Source of the DNA: Gigantopelta aegis
Lineage: Eukaryota; Mollusca; Gastropoda; Neomphalida; Peltospiridae
Reading direction: 5' to 3'
Assembly (NCBI RefSeq): GCF_016097555.1
Contig: NC_054701.1
Location: 59,269,037-59,333,036 of the forward strand
DNA length: 64,000 nucleotides
The position numbers were made by a program, and so were the translations under genes. The notes beneath the pieces were generated by a model. The model worked only from the letters and a program-made list of their open reading frames with translations. It did no database searches and was not told the DNA's origin. Positions 12,301-25,200 of this stretch are shown piece by piece (position 1 is the stretch's first letter; every line of letters begins with the position of its first letter).

Positions 12301-15300
12301 TACCTGTGGAACCGACTGAGAGAGTTGTCTTCCTTGAATAGTAGACTGAAATCCCTGTGGTGGAGGAATCAAGGGGCCACTCTCCAACTCATCCTCCTCA
12401 GCAATGCATGGCTGCATATAATTGTCAGCATTCCCATCATCATATGTGTCCTCACCTTCCATTGGCTGTGACTTGTCACCTGTTTTCTGTGGGGAGCTGG
12501 CAGGAACGTCCTGAGTCCCGACTGAATATCCATTTACAACCGGATCTTCATCAGCCGACTCACCAGCATGTCTGTAAAAGCAAAAGTCAATTATCATGTA
12601 ACAACTAGACCCTCATCAGCCGACTCATTAGCATGTCTGTGAAAGCAAAGATCAATTACCATGTAACAACTAGACCCTCATCAGCCGACTCATTAGCATG
12701 TCTGTGAAAGCAAAGATCAATTACCATGTAACAACTAGACCCTCATCAGCCGACTCACCAGCATGTCTGTGAAAGCAAAGATCAATTACCATGTAACAAC
12801 TAGACCCTCATCAGCCAACTCATTAGCATGTCTGTGAAAGCAAAGATCAATTACCATGTAACAACTAGACCCTCATCAGCCGACTCACCAGCATGTCTGT
12901 GAAAGCAAAGATCAATTACCATGTAACAACTAGACCCTCATCAGCCGACTCATTAGCATGTCTGTGAAAGCAAAGATCAATTACCATGTAACAACTAGAT
13001 CCTCATCAGCCGACTCACCAGCATGTCTGTGAAAGCAAAGATCAATTACCATGTAACAACTAGACCCTCATCAGCCGACTCACCAGCATGTCTGTGAAAG
13101 CAAAGATCAATTACCATGTAACAACTAGACCCTCATCAGCCGACTCATTAGCATGTCTGTGAAAGCAAAGATCAATTACCATGTAACAACTAGATCCTCA
13201 TCAGCCGACTCACCAGCATGTCTGTGAAAGCAAAGATCAATTACCATGTAACAACTAGACCCTCATCAGCCGACTCATTAGCATGTCTGTGAAAGCAAAG
13301 ATCAATTACCATGTAACAACTAGACCCTCATCAGCCGACTCATTAGCATGTCTGTGAAAGCAAAGATCAATTACCATGTAACAACTAGATCCTCATCAGC
13401 CGACTCACCAGCATGTCTGTGAAAGCAAAGATCAATTACCATGTAACAACTAGACCCTCATCAGCCGACTCATTAGCATGTCTGTGAAAGCAAAGATCAA
13501 TTACCATGTAACAACTAGACCCTCATCAGCCGACTCATTAGCATGTCTGTGAAAGCAAAGATCAATTACCATGTAACAACTAGATCCTCACCAGCCGACT
13601 CACCAGCATGTCTGTGAAAGCAAAGATCAATTACCATGTAACAACTAGACCCTCATCAGCCGACTCATTAGCATGTCTGTGAAAGCAAAGATCAATTACC
13701 ATGTAACAACTAGACCCTCATCAGCCGACTCATTAGCATGTCTGTGAAAGCAAAGATCAATTACCATGTAACAACCATATTGCAGTATTGCACATCATAT
13801 GTAACTCTTTACTGTAACATACACATTTAACTGCTATGGGCAACAAATAACCTGCAGGCTGAGATAATACACTGTTTATATCATTTTTATTAGAAAATGG
13901 CAATGGGGACCAATATGATCTAACAGCAACGTAGGCATTCCCCAATAAATAGTGATTCCTTGTTCATTAATTCGTATAATAAATATTTCCTCTTTTTTCT
14001 TGTCACACACAGTAGACTCACTCCTCTTCAAAAGACCACAATTCATTTGCTTTTGTTCAGAGGATAGCACTTGAGGAGTGCAGTTTTAAAAAACCGAAAG
14101 TTTGCTACTGTACCGTGGTTCATGATACTGTGGTTCGTGTTTGGAGATCCGCGGCCCCGAAGGGAGGCCAGACTGAACCCTGCCCTGTTGCTGTCCCTGA
14201 GGGAAGGGATGAAGAGGTGCAGCATATCCTCGGGGCTGGGGGATGTCCAGTGGGTTCTGGGGTGGAGACTTCGTGTCTTGCTCTTTGTCAAGTCTTTTCT
14301 TCTTTTTCTTCTTTTCGGCTTTCTCAAACCTGTCTCCGTTTGGTGGTTTCGGAGCATTTGGAAGTGGAGTAAGCATTGGTGGAGGCTGTATTCTTCTGCC
14401 CTCAAGGATTCCTACAAATTTATCAATTAATTACATAATATAAGCAAAACTAACAAAAATTAATTGCAAATTTCAGCTAAATATTAAATGCTAATATCAA
14501 ATCCTAGTATAAATTTGACATCATAATCACCAATTTTTACAAACTTTTGTAGGATAATTGGCACCTTTAGGACCCAAATTACTGATAATTACTTTTACAG
14601 ATAGTGTTAACAAAGTTTCACTTCATTGGCACGAACTCATTCACTCAAATATCTGATATTTTCAATATTTCACCTAAAGGCTTGCGGCCAAATTTACAAA
14701 GCCTATTTATGTCTTACACGTGTAACTACAAACATTTACAATGCTAAGACACCTGCGTTAAAGAAAAACAGCCCTTGGTGTTTATACCATATTAAGCTCA
14801 TCTGAATAGTTTACGATAAATATAATACGTATCGGTATCAGTACAATTATAGCAGATACTGAAAAGAACAACAAAGTTAAAACAGCCATTGATAATTGTC
14901 ATTATGTATCAGTGTCTGTTAAATGGGTTTTTATAGTAAAAATAATGCTTATTTCCATGCCCGTGATTGATTAAGTAAATGAGAAATAACATCTAATCTA
15001 TAACTGCATTAACAAGTACAGCCGATTCGACTCATAAAAATATTTTTTGGACAAAAAACAAGGATAACTAAGATATTTTGACTGGTATTTGTCGTAACAC
15101 ACCAGGTGGCTTGGTGCCTCCAGAATTTGGTCGGTTTGCTTCATCTGGACTCGTGCCGCGTGGACCAGACTTTCCACTCGGCTGATCCGAACCACTCGAT
15201 AGGGGAGGACTGCCGACTTGTTCCCGCTCCCGACTCCGTGCTCTAGGGGGCGCCACTGGGTGGTCCCTGGCCCCTGGGTGTGCTGGAAGTGGCACGTGCT

Positions 15301-16516
15301 GTCTGATTGCATGCGGCCTCTGAGGAATGTTCGACGGAGCCGACGGAATGACCCCGCCACGACCTGATCGATACAGTCCATGACCTTGATACAGCTGTTG
15401 GCGTTGCATCAGACCAGAACGAAAAGGCTCATGGATTGGGCCCTGCTGCACCTGCTGTTGCTGTTGTTGTTGATGATGTTGTTGCTGCTGCCCCTGCTGA
15501 CGCTGAGTCGGGTTCGAAACATAGCGATGTGGAGGTGGATGTGCATCAATGTCATCATGTACGATGTCATTTTGTGATTCCGTCTCTTTGTGGTCTGCAT
15601 GGTTTCGTTTCAGTGTTGATGCCGGGTATGAAGGTTCCTGAAATAAATATCTGATGGTTCAGTTTCTAAATCACTATGTACGATACACCAGACTATCAAA
15701 ACATGCATTTAGTGTAATTATTTCAAACTATAGACATAAAATACATGTATGCTGCTGATATTTTGTTTTTGAACTTGTAAAACAGCTCATGTACTGAAGT
15801 TAATAACAGAATCTGTTTACTACAATATTGTTAACAAAGACATTTTATTGCAATATATACATGTGGTATCATTATACGGTTTGTTCTAACATGAGACTGT
15901 ATTACAATACAGGAAAATGGGTTTTTTTTTAAATTATATAGAGTGCGAGTGCGAATAATTTTTACATGCTCATATACCACGAGAGTTTCGAGCACGTCCA
16001 TCCCGGGGGCTGTCTCTGGATAGCCAGTGACTTGCTCTGGGACATATAGAGAGTAACTAGTTAATGACGTTGGATATCTGCTTTATCCTGGAAAGGTAAG
16101 AATGGGAAATTCTCATGTGACCTGAACAGGATAAAGCGATATCCAACGCCATTAACTAGTTATTATCTTTATCCTGCAGACCATAAAAATTAGGGAGAAA
16201 AGCTATTATTTCTGTTATTTCAGCTACATTGTAATTTGACCTAGAGGTCAAATCAGCGATTTTGTAATGTAGCTATGTGTTAAAAGTGATATCCTGCTAG
16301 TATAGGTTTATGACTTTTCCTTATCGGTCATCATAATCTGTCAATAGAAACAGTGGTTGCAGAATAGAATATAGTAGTTAACATGAACCCATTGTCGTGT
16401 AGAATAGTCAAATTAACCCATTTCTTTAAAATCCCAAGCCAATGTAGTGAAATTCTAAAGCTGCAATCTCAGGTATATTTTAATTATTTAAAAAAATTAA
16501 TTCATTAAAAACATAC

Positions 16517-16571
<55 letters not shown>

Positions 16572-19500
16572 ATAATTGTTTTTTTTGTTTTTTATTATTT
16601 AACATTTAAATTGACCATTCATGTTTTCTTATTTATGCTTACTTCAGTGTCCTTTGGCTAGTCGCAAATCTGAGTCACCCAGAATTGGGCTTCTATTCCA
16701 GTTTGGTGTTACAATGTATAAAAAGCATGGCAATATATTTGTATTTTGCATAAAGACAGCTGACAATAAGTGTCAATAGCAATCACACAAAACTTTATTA
16801 GAACTGTAGTGGTGTTTGTATTCTGCGTCAGTTAATGATATTATAATATGGTACGGAAAGACGGCTGCTTTAATAACTTTTGCTTAACCCTCCTTCAGTA
16901 TTAACAGGAGATTCTAAGAATCCAACATATGTGGCCAACAAGGGATAGAAAAAGTACACACAAAATGAAGTCCCAGGGTCGAAATTTCTAATATCAAGGG
17001 TGAACTGTTTCTATCTCACATTACTGTATAATTATGATGGATTTTGTTTTTCTCATCCATTTAGTAAATAAACTGTTATTTTACATGAACAGACAAAGAT
17101 GGCTGAAAAGGTAACTTCTTTATTTTACCATGTTAACATAAATAAACTATCATATTTACCCTGTTTCATGCATTACACACAATTTACTGTTAAATAAAAT
17201 TTAACACTATAAATTAAAAAATAATAATTATAAGGCAGGTATTAATCACAAAATATCAATCTAAAACTGTTGTCTGATGACCTCAGGACTTCTGCCTGAC
17301 TTTCAAGCGATGAAGTTGTGTTTAGAGAGCGTGGAGATTTCTCTCCCCCCCCCCCCCCCCCACCCTAGGGGCTGTGCTTCGATCGCTTGGGCCATTGTCC
17401 AAGTATCGGATCGAGCACAATGGCGACTCGGCGACCGTCACACTATTATACAGCAGTGACAGGAAGCAACCTACAACCAGCAGAAGACGGAGGAGGTGAC
17501 CCAAGACTTCGCAGGGGGGACCTAACTTGGCGGCTCAACCGCCAAGGGTGGTCCCACCTGTCCCGAAGAGGAGGGCGAGACCAGGAGCGGCGCAGGGTGA
17601 TCCAAACCCGGTGGCTCAACCACCGGGGGCGGTTCATTCTGCTCAACCGAGTTTACCTGCTCGACCGAAGCACTCGCCAGGAAAGACCCTGGGGGGACCA
17701 AAGCTGTCAGCTCCACTGACAGTGGCGGCCCCTTCTGTTGATCTACCGACTACTATGGACACGGGCCACGTGGTTATTGATCAGCCACCGGCAAGTCCAC
17801 CACTACCTCCGGTAGTTGTTGTTGAACCCACGGCGGTCCAGCGAGAATCCAAGAGGAGGAAGATGTCATCAGTCACCGCACCGAAGATGTCCGACGATTG
17901 GATTCTTGTCTGTGACAAACTTCTGGCAAAATATAAAGGAGCGGTAATCGGTGATTTACCGACCCCAAACATCTGAAGGGACCCTGGTCAGACAAGCACT
18001 GGCGCCAACTTCCAACAGGACAAGGGAAGTACCAGCTCCAGGAGTCCCCTCACGCAAACCAAACCTATGTGACAGCACAGCAGGACGGGTTGTACAGACA
18101 AGGACTCCTGATGCCTACGATGCCCAACGCGACCATTCATCGCATCTTAAAGATGGTACTGCGGGACATCTACACAGAAGCCCTTGAACGTAACACACAG
18201 TTTCTGATGGAAGGACTCCCCAACTTCTGCCCTGATCAGCCCATCAACTCACCATGAGTCCTGCTGCGCCAACCTTAACTAGGACAGGTAACCTCCTTTT
18301 TGGGCTTAGTTGGACTTTAAACATTTTTCGATCGAGCTTCCAAATTCTTATGTTTATTTTTTTATAAATAGTCCAACGCATTTTACTTTGGCGCCCGTTC
18401 AATTGCTCAAATCACCTTAAAACCTTTTCGGCCGAGCAGTCAAACTTATTTTTGGGTTTAAATTCTTAGTCCGGACATGATGTTAGGTGCAGGTATTCTC
18501 CGTAGACTTAGGTTTTTCTAGTTAGACCCGAAGGAATCGAAATTCAGCCAGTCAGAACACGGCCCATTTTCGGTGTCTACTAATCGGTCCGCGCAGTCGC
18601 TGGACGCTACTAAATACTTATTCCAAATTCCGCCCACTTCAAACTCAATCCCCCCCCCCCCCCCCTTGTCCTGGACTTAGTCACTGGCAAAGGCCAGAGA
18701 TTAAGCCCAGGACAGGCGTGCGTGAAACCTTCGTGGTATATATGCACGTTAATACTTTTATGAATGAATGATGACCTCACATCACCATCTCGATTTAATA
18801 TTACGTCATGTATTACCAACGACGTCATGTTAAGTGCAAGCACTTGATATCCCATGAAAGACAGAAATTTATTTCATAGCTTTCTTTTATGGGATAGCTC
18901 TGTCCTATATATCTGAGGATAAGAGAAACAGCTTTCATAGCTTTCATTCATGGGATAGCTCTGTCCTATATATCTGAGGATGAGAGAAACAGTGTTTATA
19001 GCTTGCATTCATGGGATAGCTCGGTCCTATATATGAGGATAAGACAAACACTTTCATAGCTTTCTTTCATGGGATAGCTCTGTCCTATATATTTGAGGAT
19101 GAGAGAAACAGCTTTCATAGCTTTCTTTCATGGGATAGCTCTGTCCTATATATCTGAGGATGAGACAAACAGCTTTCATAGCTTTCTTTTATGGGATAGC
19201 TCTGTCCTATATGTCCTATATATCCGAGGATGAGAGAAACAGCTTTCATAGCTTTCTTTTGTGGGATAGCTCTGTACTATATATTTGAGGATGAGAGAAA
19301 CACTTTCATAGCTTTCTTTCGTGGAATAGCTCTGTCCTATATATCCTAGGATGAGAAAAACAGCTTTAATAGTTTTCTTTCATGGGATAGCTCTGTCCTA
19401 TATATCCTAGGATGAGAGACACTTTCATAGGATAACTCTGTCCTATATATCCTAGGATGAGAGACACACTTTCATAGGATAACTCTGTCCTATATATCCT

Positions 19501-22156
19501 AGGATGAGAGAAACACTTTCATAGCTTTATTTCATAGGATAGCTCTATCTCGTACACTTAAGGATGAGAGAAATGTCCCCTTTACATACTGACCTGTGGG
19601 TATGAGACCGCTGCCATGTGTGGGGTTCTGTAGCGTGGAGGTGGACAGGGTCGCATGGGTAGTGGTTGAGTTTGTCCAGTCACGGTCGGCGATTTCGGTC
19701 GTGCCTCGTCGTCATCAATGTCAGAAACGTCCATCCCACCCACGCTGACGGCATCAACATCTTCATCAACTGCTTCCTCACCTGATAGAATGGGAAAATT
19801 CATTTCTGCAAACATACTGACCAATATACTAATGAGTTACTCTTTATTAGTTAAACTGATAGTTATTTTGGCAACCTCATGAAATGGAATTATTTTTTAT
19901 ATGAAGCCAATGGGGAAGGGAAGGGGGTAGATCTGATAATTTTGTGAAATAAGTTTAATTTTAAAAGTTTATTTACAATAAATCCATATGGCTACTTAAG
20001 ACGAATACTCAATATGCTTCAGCAAAATAACATTTAAAGAAGTATTAATTCCTGAGATAAATGTTTTTTTGTCCAAACATTATGAGAAAATATTCATGTA
20101 TGATGTGGACCGCTTTTTTAAAACACTTACACTGAGTAATGTCAAATAATTTGTATGAATAACCACGAAAAGCACATGCTTATTAATTAAAACTGAACAG
20201 TTTTTATATTTTATGTCTGGGTCCCAAGAAGCAACCTTACCATATTGTTCATCAGTGAGCATGGCACTCTCTTCTCGACCATTGTTATAAAACGCCATTC
20301 CTGAGGCCCTCTTCGTATCAATGCTCACCTGAAAGCAAGTAAGTTAGGTCTCAAAACAAATTAAATAATTAAAACAAGTAAGCTAAAACCAGCTACAAAC
20401 CTGAGTCAATATTAAAGCCCCGGTCACACAGTCAAGGATCGTCTGGCCGGATCGACGACGGATGAAAACCTCACGGATGACCCCGGATAGTGGTGTATCC
20501 GCCGTCCCCTACGGATGCACCACGGTTTAACTGCGGTTTTCAATGGATAAACCAAGGATTTTTAAGGATAGGGGTTTGTTGACAATGGGGAGCGCTACGG
20601 GTCGCTATGGATCACTAAGGTACGGTAGAGTTTAGTACGGACCACAGCGGATTGTCACGAATGATGCCGGATCGTATCCATGGCTAACCCGGCGTCCTGA
20701 TCCTTGACAGTGTGACCGGGGCTTAAGAAAAAAACTAAAAGAATCACAAGATTCTGCTCAGTACATAACCAAATACTTACAGAATAGTGACAAAATAGTA
20801 ACATTCCAAATATGACAGAACCTATTGACTACAGTATATGACAGAACGAATTGACCAATGAATATGAAAGAACCTTTTAATAAAACGACGTTTTGATTAA
20901 GTATGACAGAACGTTTTGATCAATTACTGTGACAGAACCATTTGTCGAAATAATATGACAGAACCTTTTGACTAAATAAAATAAAACAGCCACTATCAAA
21001 GAAATTGACAGTCTTCATGTTAATTGTACTTTTAATCAGTAAGACACCTGAATTCAGATTCAGACAGATTTTGATGTCAGTATTATACTTACAAAATGTT
21101 GATCATATTCAGTGGTTTATATCCCATAGACTTAAAATTTTCGGGAAAACTCAATGGTTTAAGAAAAAGACTGTTTATAACATGTTTTCCATATTGGTTT
21201 CCTCATCTACCTCAAAACCGCTTACTTAGCCAATTTAGGGTTATCATGTGTATTCGGTCATTTTTCCTAACTACTTTCCATATTAACCTCTATTCTCTCC
21301 TTCTTTCTCTCCTTCCCTGCACTGTTCACCGCCCTCTCTGCGTTCACCGTTAGTGACGGGTCACCCTGTTGTGAGGTAGACAGACTCTTGGCTCTTCTGG
21401 TAATAGGAAGACGACCTGTTCTCGGACGTTTCGGAGGGTGAGGGGGGGTGATTGGCGTGGTGTTTCCCGATTTCCCCTTCCAGCTCTGTAACAACAAAGA
21501 ACACGTTATTATTTAGAACATTTATGAGGTCTGAAAGTTGCGTCTGTTCCATCACAAAATGTTAGTATGACCATATTTTATGCCGCTGTTTTATGCCTGT
21601 GCCTACATAAGCTGCGTTAGCTGCAAGGTGTAACTAATCCTTTTCCTTTCTTTTTCTTCTAGAGGTTGTGAAGAGCTAGTTTTGAGAAACCAATCATATA
21701 CAATTATATTAATGAACACGGACCTGTCAACCCTCCCGGATTCTGCGGGAAATTGTTATTTTCTAAGCATAATTTTTTTTAAAGCTACCGTAGCTGTGTA
21801 CTGACATTGAGTGTTGCAATATATAAAACTATCCAATTTAGTCCTAATAACGCCTCAAACTTGTAAAATGTCTTCCCACTAAGCTTACATAATGCAAAAT
21901 TCTATGGCTGGAAATGCAGAGTTGACAGCCACCACATGCATCAATACATACGATGTCAAAATCACACGTCAAAGCAAGACAATGAAAATACCAAGAAGCC
22001 ATATAGACAATACTTGTATTAGCCAGATTTGTAGGTTTGTGCAGTAAAATGTTGGCAACAAGAGTACACTTCACGGGAATCTTAACATTTTTGGACAAAA
22101 GAGTTATTTTTAAAAATATGTATTAAATCATATTTAAATATTAAAAAAAAAAAAAT

Positions 22157-22209
<53 letters not shown>

Positions 22210-25200
22210 AATTAATTATTTCATTTATTATTTTAATGCCAAGATCTAAGGTTGACAAGTATACATGACATTATGTAGTGTTCATATAACTTATTGTAAT
22301 ACTTTTTAAAAACTTGTGTTAAATCGTGTACATTTAAAAATTCTCCTGCTTTTTCAACACACACCTCCTGCTTTCTCTTGACTAAAGGTTGACAGGTCTG
22401 TGAACACATTGTACGTAGTATTAGTCAACAATAATGTGGTTTCATGAAGCTAACAAGCATTCACAATTAACAATTTGGATTAAAAAAAACTAAATAATAA
22501 TAATAATAAATTTATCACCCTTATTACATAAAATGTATATAGCACACATGCTTCTGTGATAACGATTTCTTACACTTTCTCTGCTGTTGTAGAAGTCCGG
22601 GTGCATCTGCATGTCTCCATTCACGAGGCTGATGTTGTCGATTAAACCCATGCCCTTGGATACAGTGGCGCCCCGGTTGTTGGAGAGACGTTGTCGCTGA
22701 TGGGACATGAGAATCAGCTGGCAGTAGTGCAGCTGTTGATTTCTAGCATAGTTCCATGCCGTGGCGCCCAGGTGATCTTCCACATTTAGATCAACTGACA
22801 AGACAAAAAACCCTGATTAACCCTTGTAGATTCATAGCTGCACAGAGAATGAACTCTATAACCAACCTCTGCAGTGTAATGGACTATTCACTGGATTCAA
22901 GGTTAGTAGTCATACTGGGTCCGTGCCCCACCTCATGCAATGCGTGTGTGCGTTATACTTTAACATGCTCATATACCACAAATGTTTCGAGCATGTCCGC
23001 CCCAGGGTTCGGCCTCTGGGAGGCCAGGGACCCAATCCGGGCCAGATCCTCATGCAATGGAGGATTGTTCTTTCCAATACCAAAGCCTACCCAGAGTGAG
23101 TGTACTGCTAGAGTTTCACCCAGTTAATGGGTGCAATTATGGGAGTGTCTCCCAAGTGTATGACCCCAAACAGGAGTGTCTCCCAAGTGTATGACCCCAA
23201 ATGGGAGCATCTCCCAAGTGTATGACCCCAAATGGGAGTGTCTCCCAAGTGTATGACCCCAAATGGGAGTGTCTCCCAAATGTATGACTCCAAATGGGAG
23301 TGTCTCCCAAGTGTATGACCCCCCAAATAGGAGTGTTTCCCAAGTGTATGACCCCCAAATGGGAGTGTCTCCCAAGTGTATGACCCTAAAATGGGAGTGT
23401 GTCCCAAGTGTATGACCCCAAATGGGAGTGTCTCCCAAGTGTATGACCCCAAATGGGAGTGTTTCCCCAAGTGTATGACCCCAAATGGGAGTGTTTCCCC
23501 AAGTGTATGACCCCAAATGGGAGTGTCTCTCAAGTGTATGACCACAAATGGGAGTGTCTCCCAAGTGTATGACCCCAAATTGGAGAGGATTACTCAGCAG
23601 GTAGTAAGGGTTTCTTGTACACCAGGGGACCTAGACCAGTGGTAAAGCGCTCGCTTGATGCATGGTCGGTTTGGGATCGATTCCTGTCGGTGGGCCCATT
23701 GGGCTATTTCTCGTTCCAGCCAGTGCACCACGACTGGTATATCAAAGGCTGTAGTATGTCCTCTCCTGTCTGTGGGATGGTGCATATAAAAGATCCCTTG
23801 CTACTAATGGAAAAATGTAGCAGGTTTTCTGACTACATGTGTATATGTCAAATTTACCAAATGTTTGACATCCAATAGCCGATGATTAATAAATCAATGT
23901 GTTCTGGTGGATTCGTTAAACAAAACAAACTTTAACCTTGTACAACAGGCTTGGATGACACCGAGATAACCCTACTGACAGCAAGCGTGGAACACTGCCC
24001 AGTCATGTATTCCTACACCGGAAAGGTGATCTCATTATCATTGTCTATATACACATCTATAATGTCCTAACCAAAAATGTCTTTGTCTTCGTGTTACATA
24101 TTTGAGGCAAATAAAAAAAAGAAGATTCTTTTGCAAATTATTAGATAACAGCAAGAACTAATGCACTGTAACAAACTTACTGCCCTGTTCCAGCAAGAAG
24201 TTGACCACATCGCCATGTCCACCTATCGTTGCCAGGTGCAGCGCCGTCTGCCCATTGTTGTCACGGTCAAGAACGCAGGTTTTGTCTGCAATTTCCATGA
24301 TTACCCGACAAGCTGCCAATGAACCTACAAAAATTATATAAATAAAACATTTAATTACAATATAAAGTGGCCTTTCTCCATATTTATATAATATGTACAT
24401 GATATCTGTAGATGACTGATGTTTCTGTATTCCTTCACCCACCCCTCTAAACTGGACACCCACAGGACCAAGTAAAAAGTCTATAGTCCGTCCCATCATC
24501 CGACAAAAATTATTTATGTAAATAATTTCAGTTTTGTTTGACATAAAAGTAAAAGTAACTGAAATGTGGAAAGGAATATTTGTTTATAGCGACACCTCAG
24601 CACATTTTAAAAGGAAATAACAACAAAATACTATTTTTGTGTGCAATTTAGAAAACAACTGGCTCAGAAATAAATAACTTGTTCTTTGTGGGACAGACTA
24701 TAGTTGTAAGATGTCTTCGGTTTAGAGTGTTTTTGGCTTTGAGGATCCAGTTTCATTGAATATATTTTCAGGCAATACTTTGCTGGGTCATTTTTAGGAC
24801 AATTACCAGATGATAAGCAAACAAATAACTGGGCTAGCTCTGGCACTCGCCAAATTCACCAATTGCAAATTTTTGAAAGCAATTTTACTTTAGTTTGGCG
24901 AAATAATTTCATGTAATAATTGACATTTTTTAGAAAATAAATGACAATTTCTGCAAATTTTTAAAGTTTAATAGACAATTTAACAAATTGTTTTGCTCAG
25001 CTAGAGCTAGCCCAGATTAATATAAACAAACTCATTACCCATTTCTGCAGCAACATGTAGTACTGTTTTGCCATAAACGTCTTTGAGTGTAGCTGTACTA
25101 GCTGTCAACAATGTCTGAAATACACAAGAACATAGCACAAACATGACAAAAAAATTTAAATAATGATTATTTTAGACTGCCCGATCAAAAATGCGACCAA

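Noticed and set aside
12536-13770. CRISPR-like regular array (also 25631-26530)
   Set aside because: Units are contiguous tandem repeats without unique spacers, and the context is a eukaryotic intron.
14071-14430. Plus-strand ORFs opposite exons L and K
   Set aside because: They are antisense shadows of the minus-strand coding exons, whose splice phases are consistent.
23108-23578. Long minus-strand ORFs with repeated GVIHLGDTPIW-like motifs
   Set aside because: By-products of the 31-bp array, open in all frames.
23640-23720. tRNA genes at SINE heads (also 30792, 41430, 50226, 57281, 58650)
   Set aside because: A and B boxes are present but the cloverleaf stems do not close and SINE bodies follow; these are tRNA-derived repeats.
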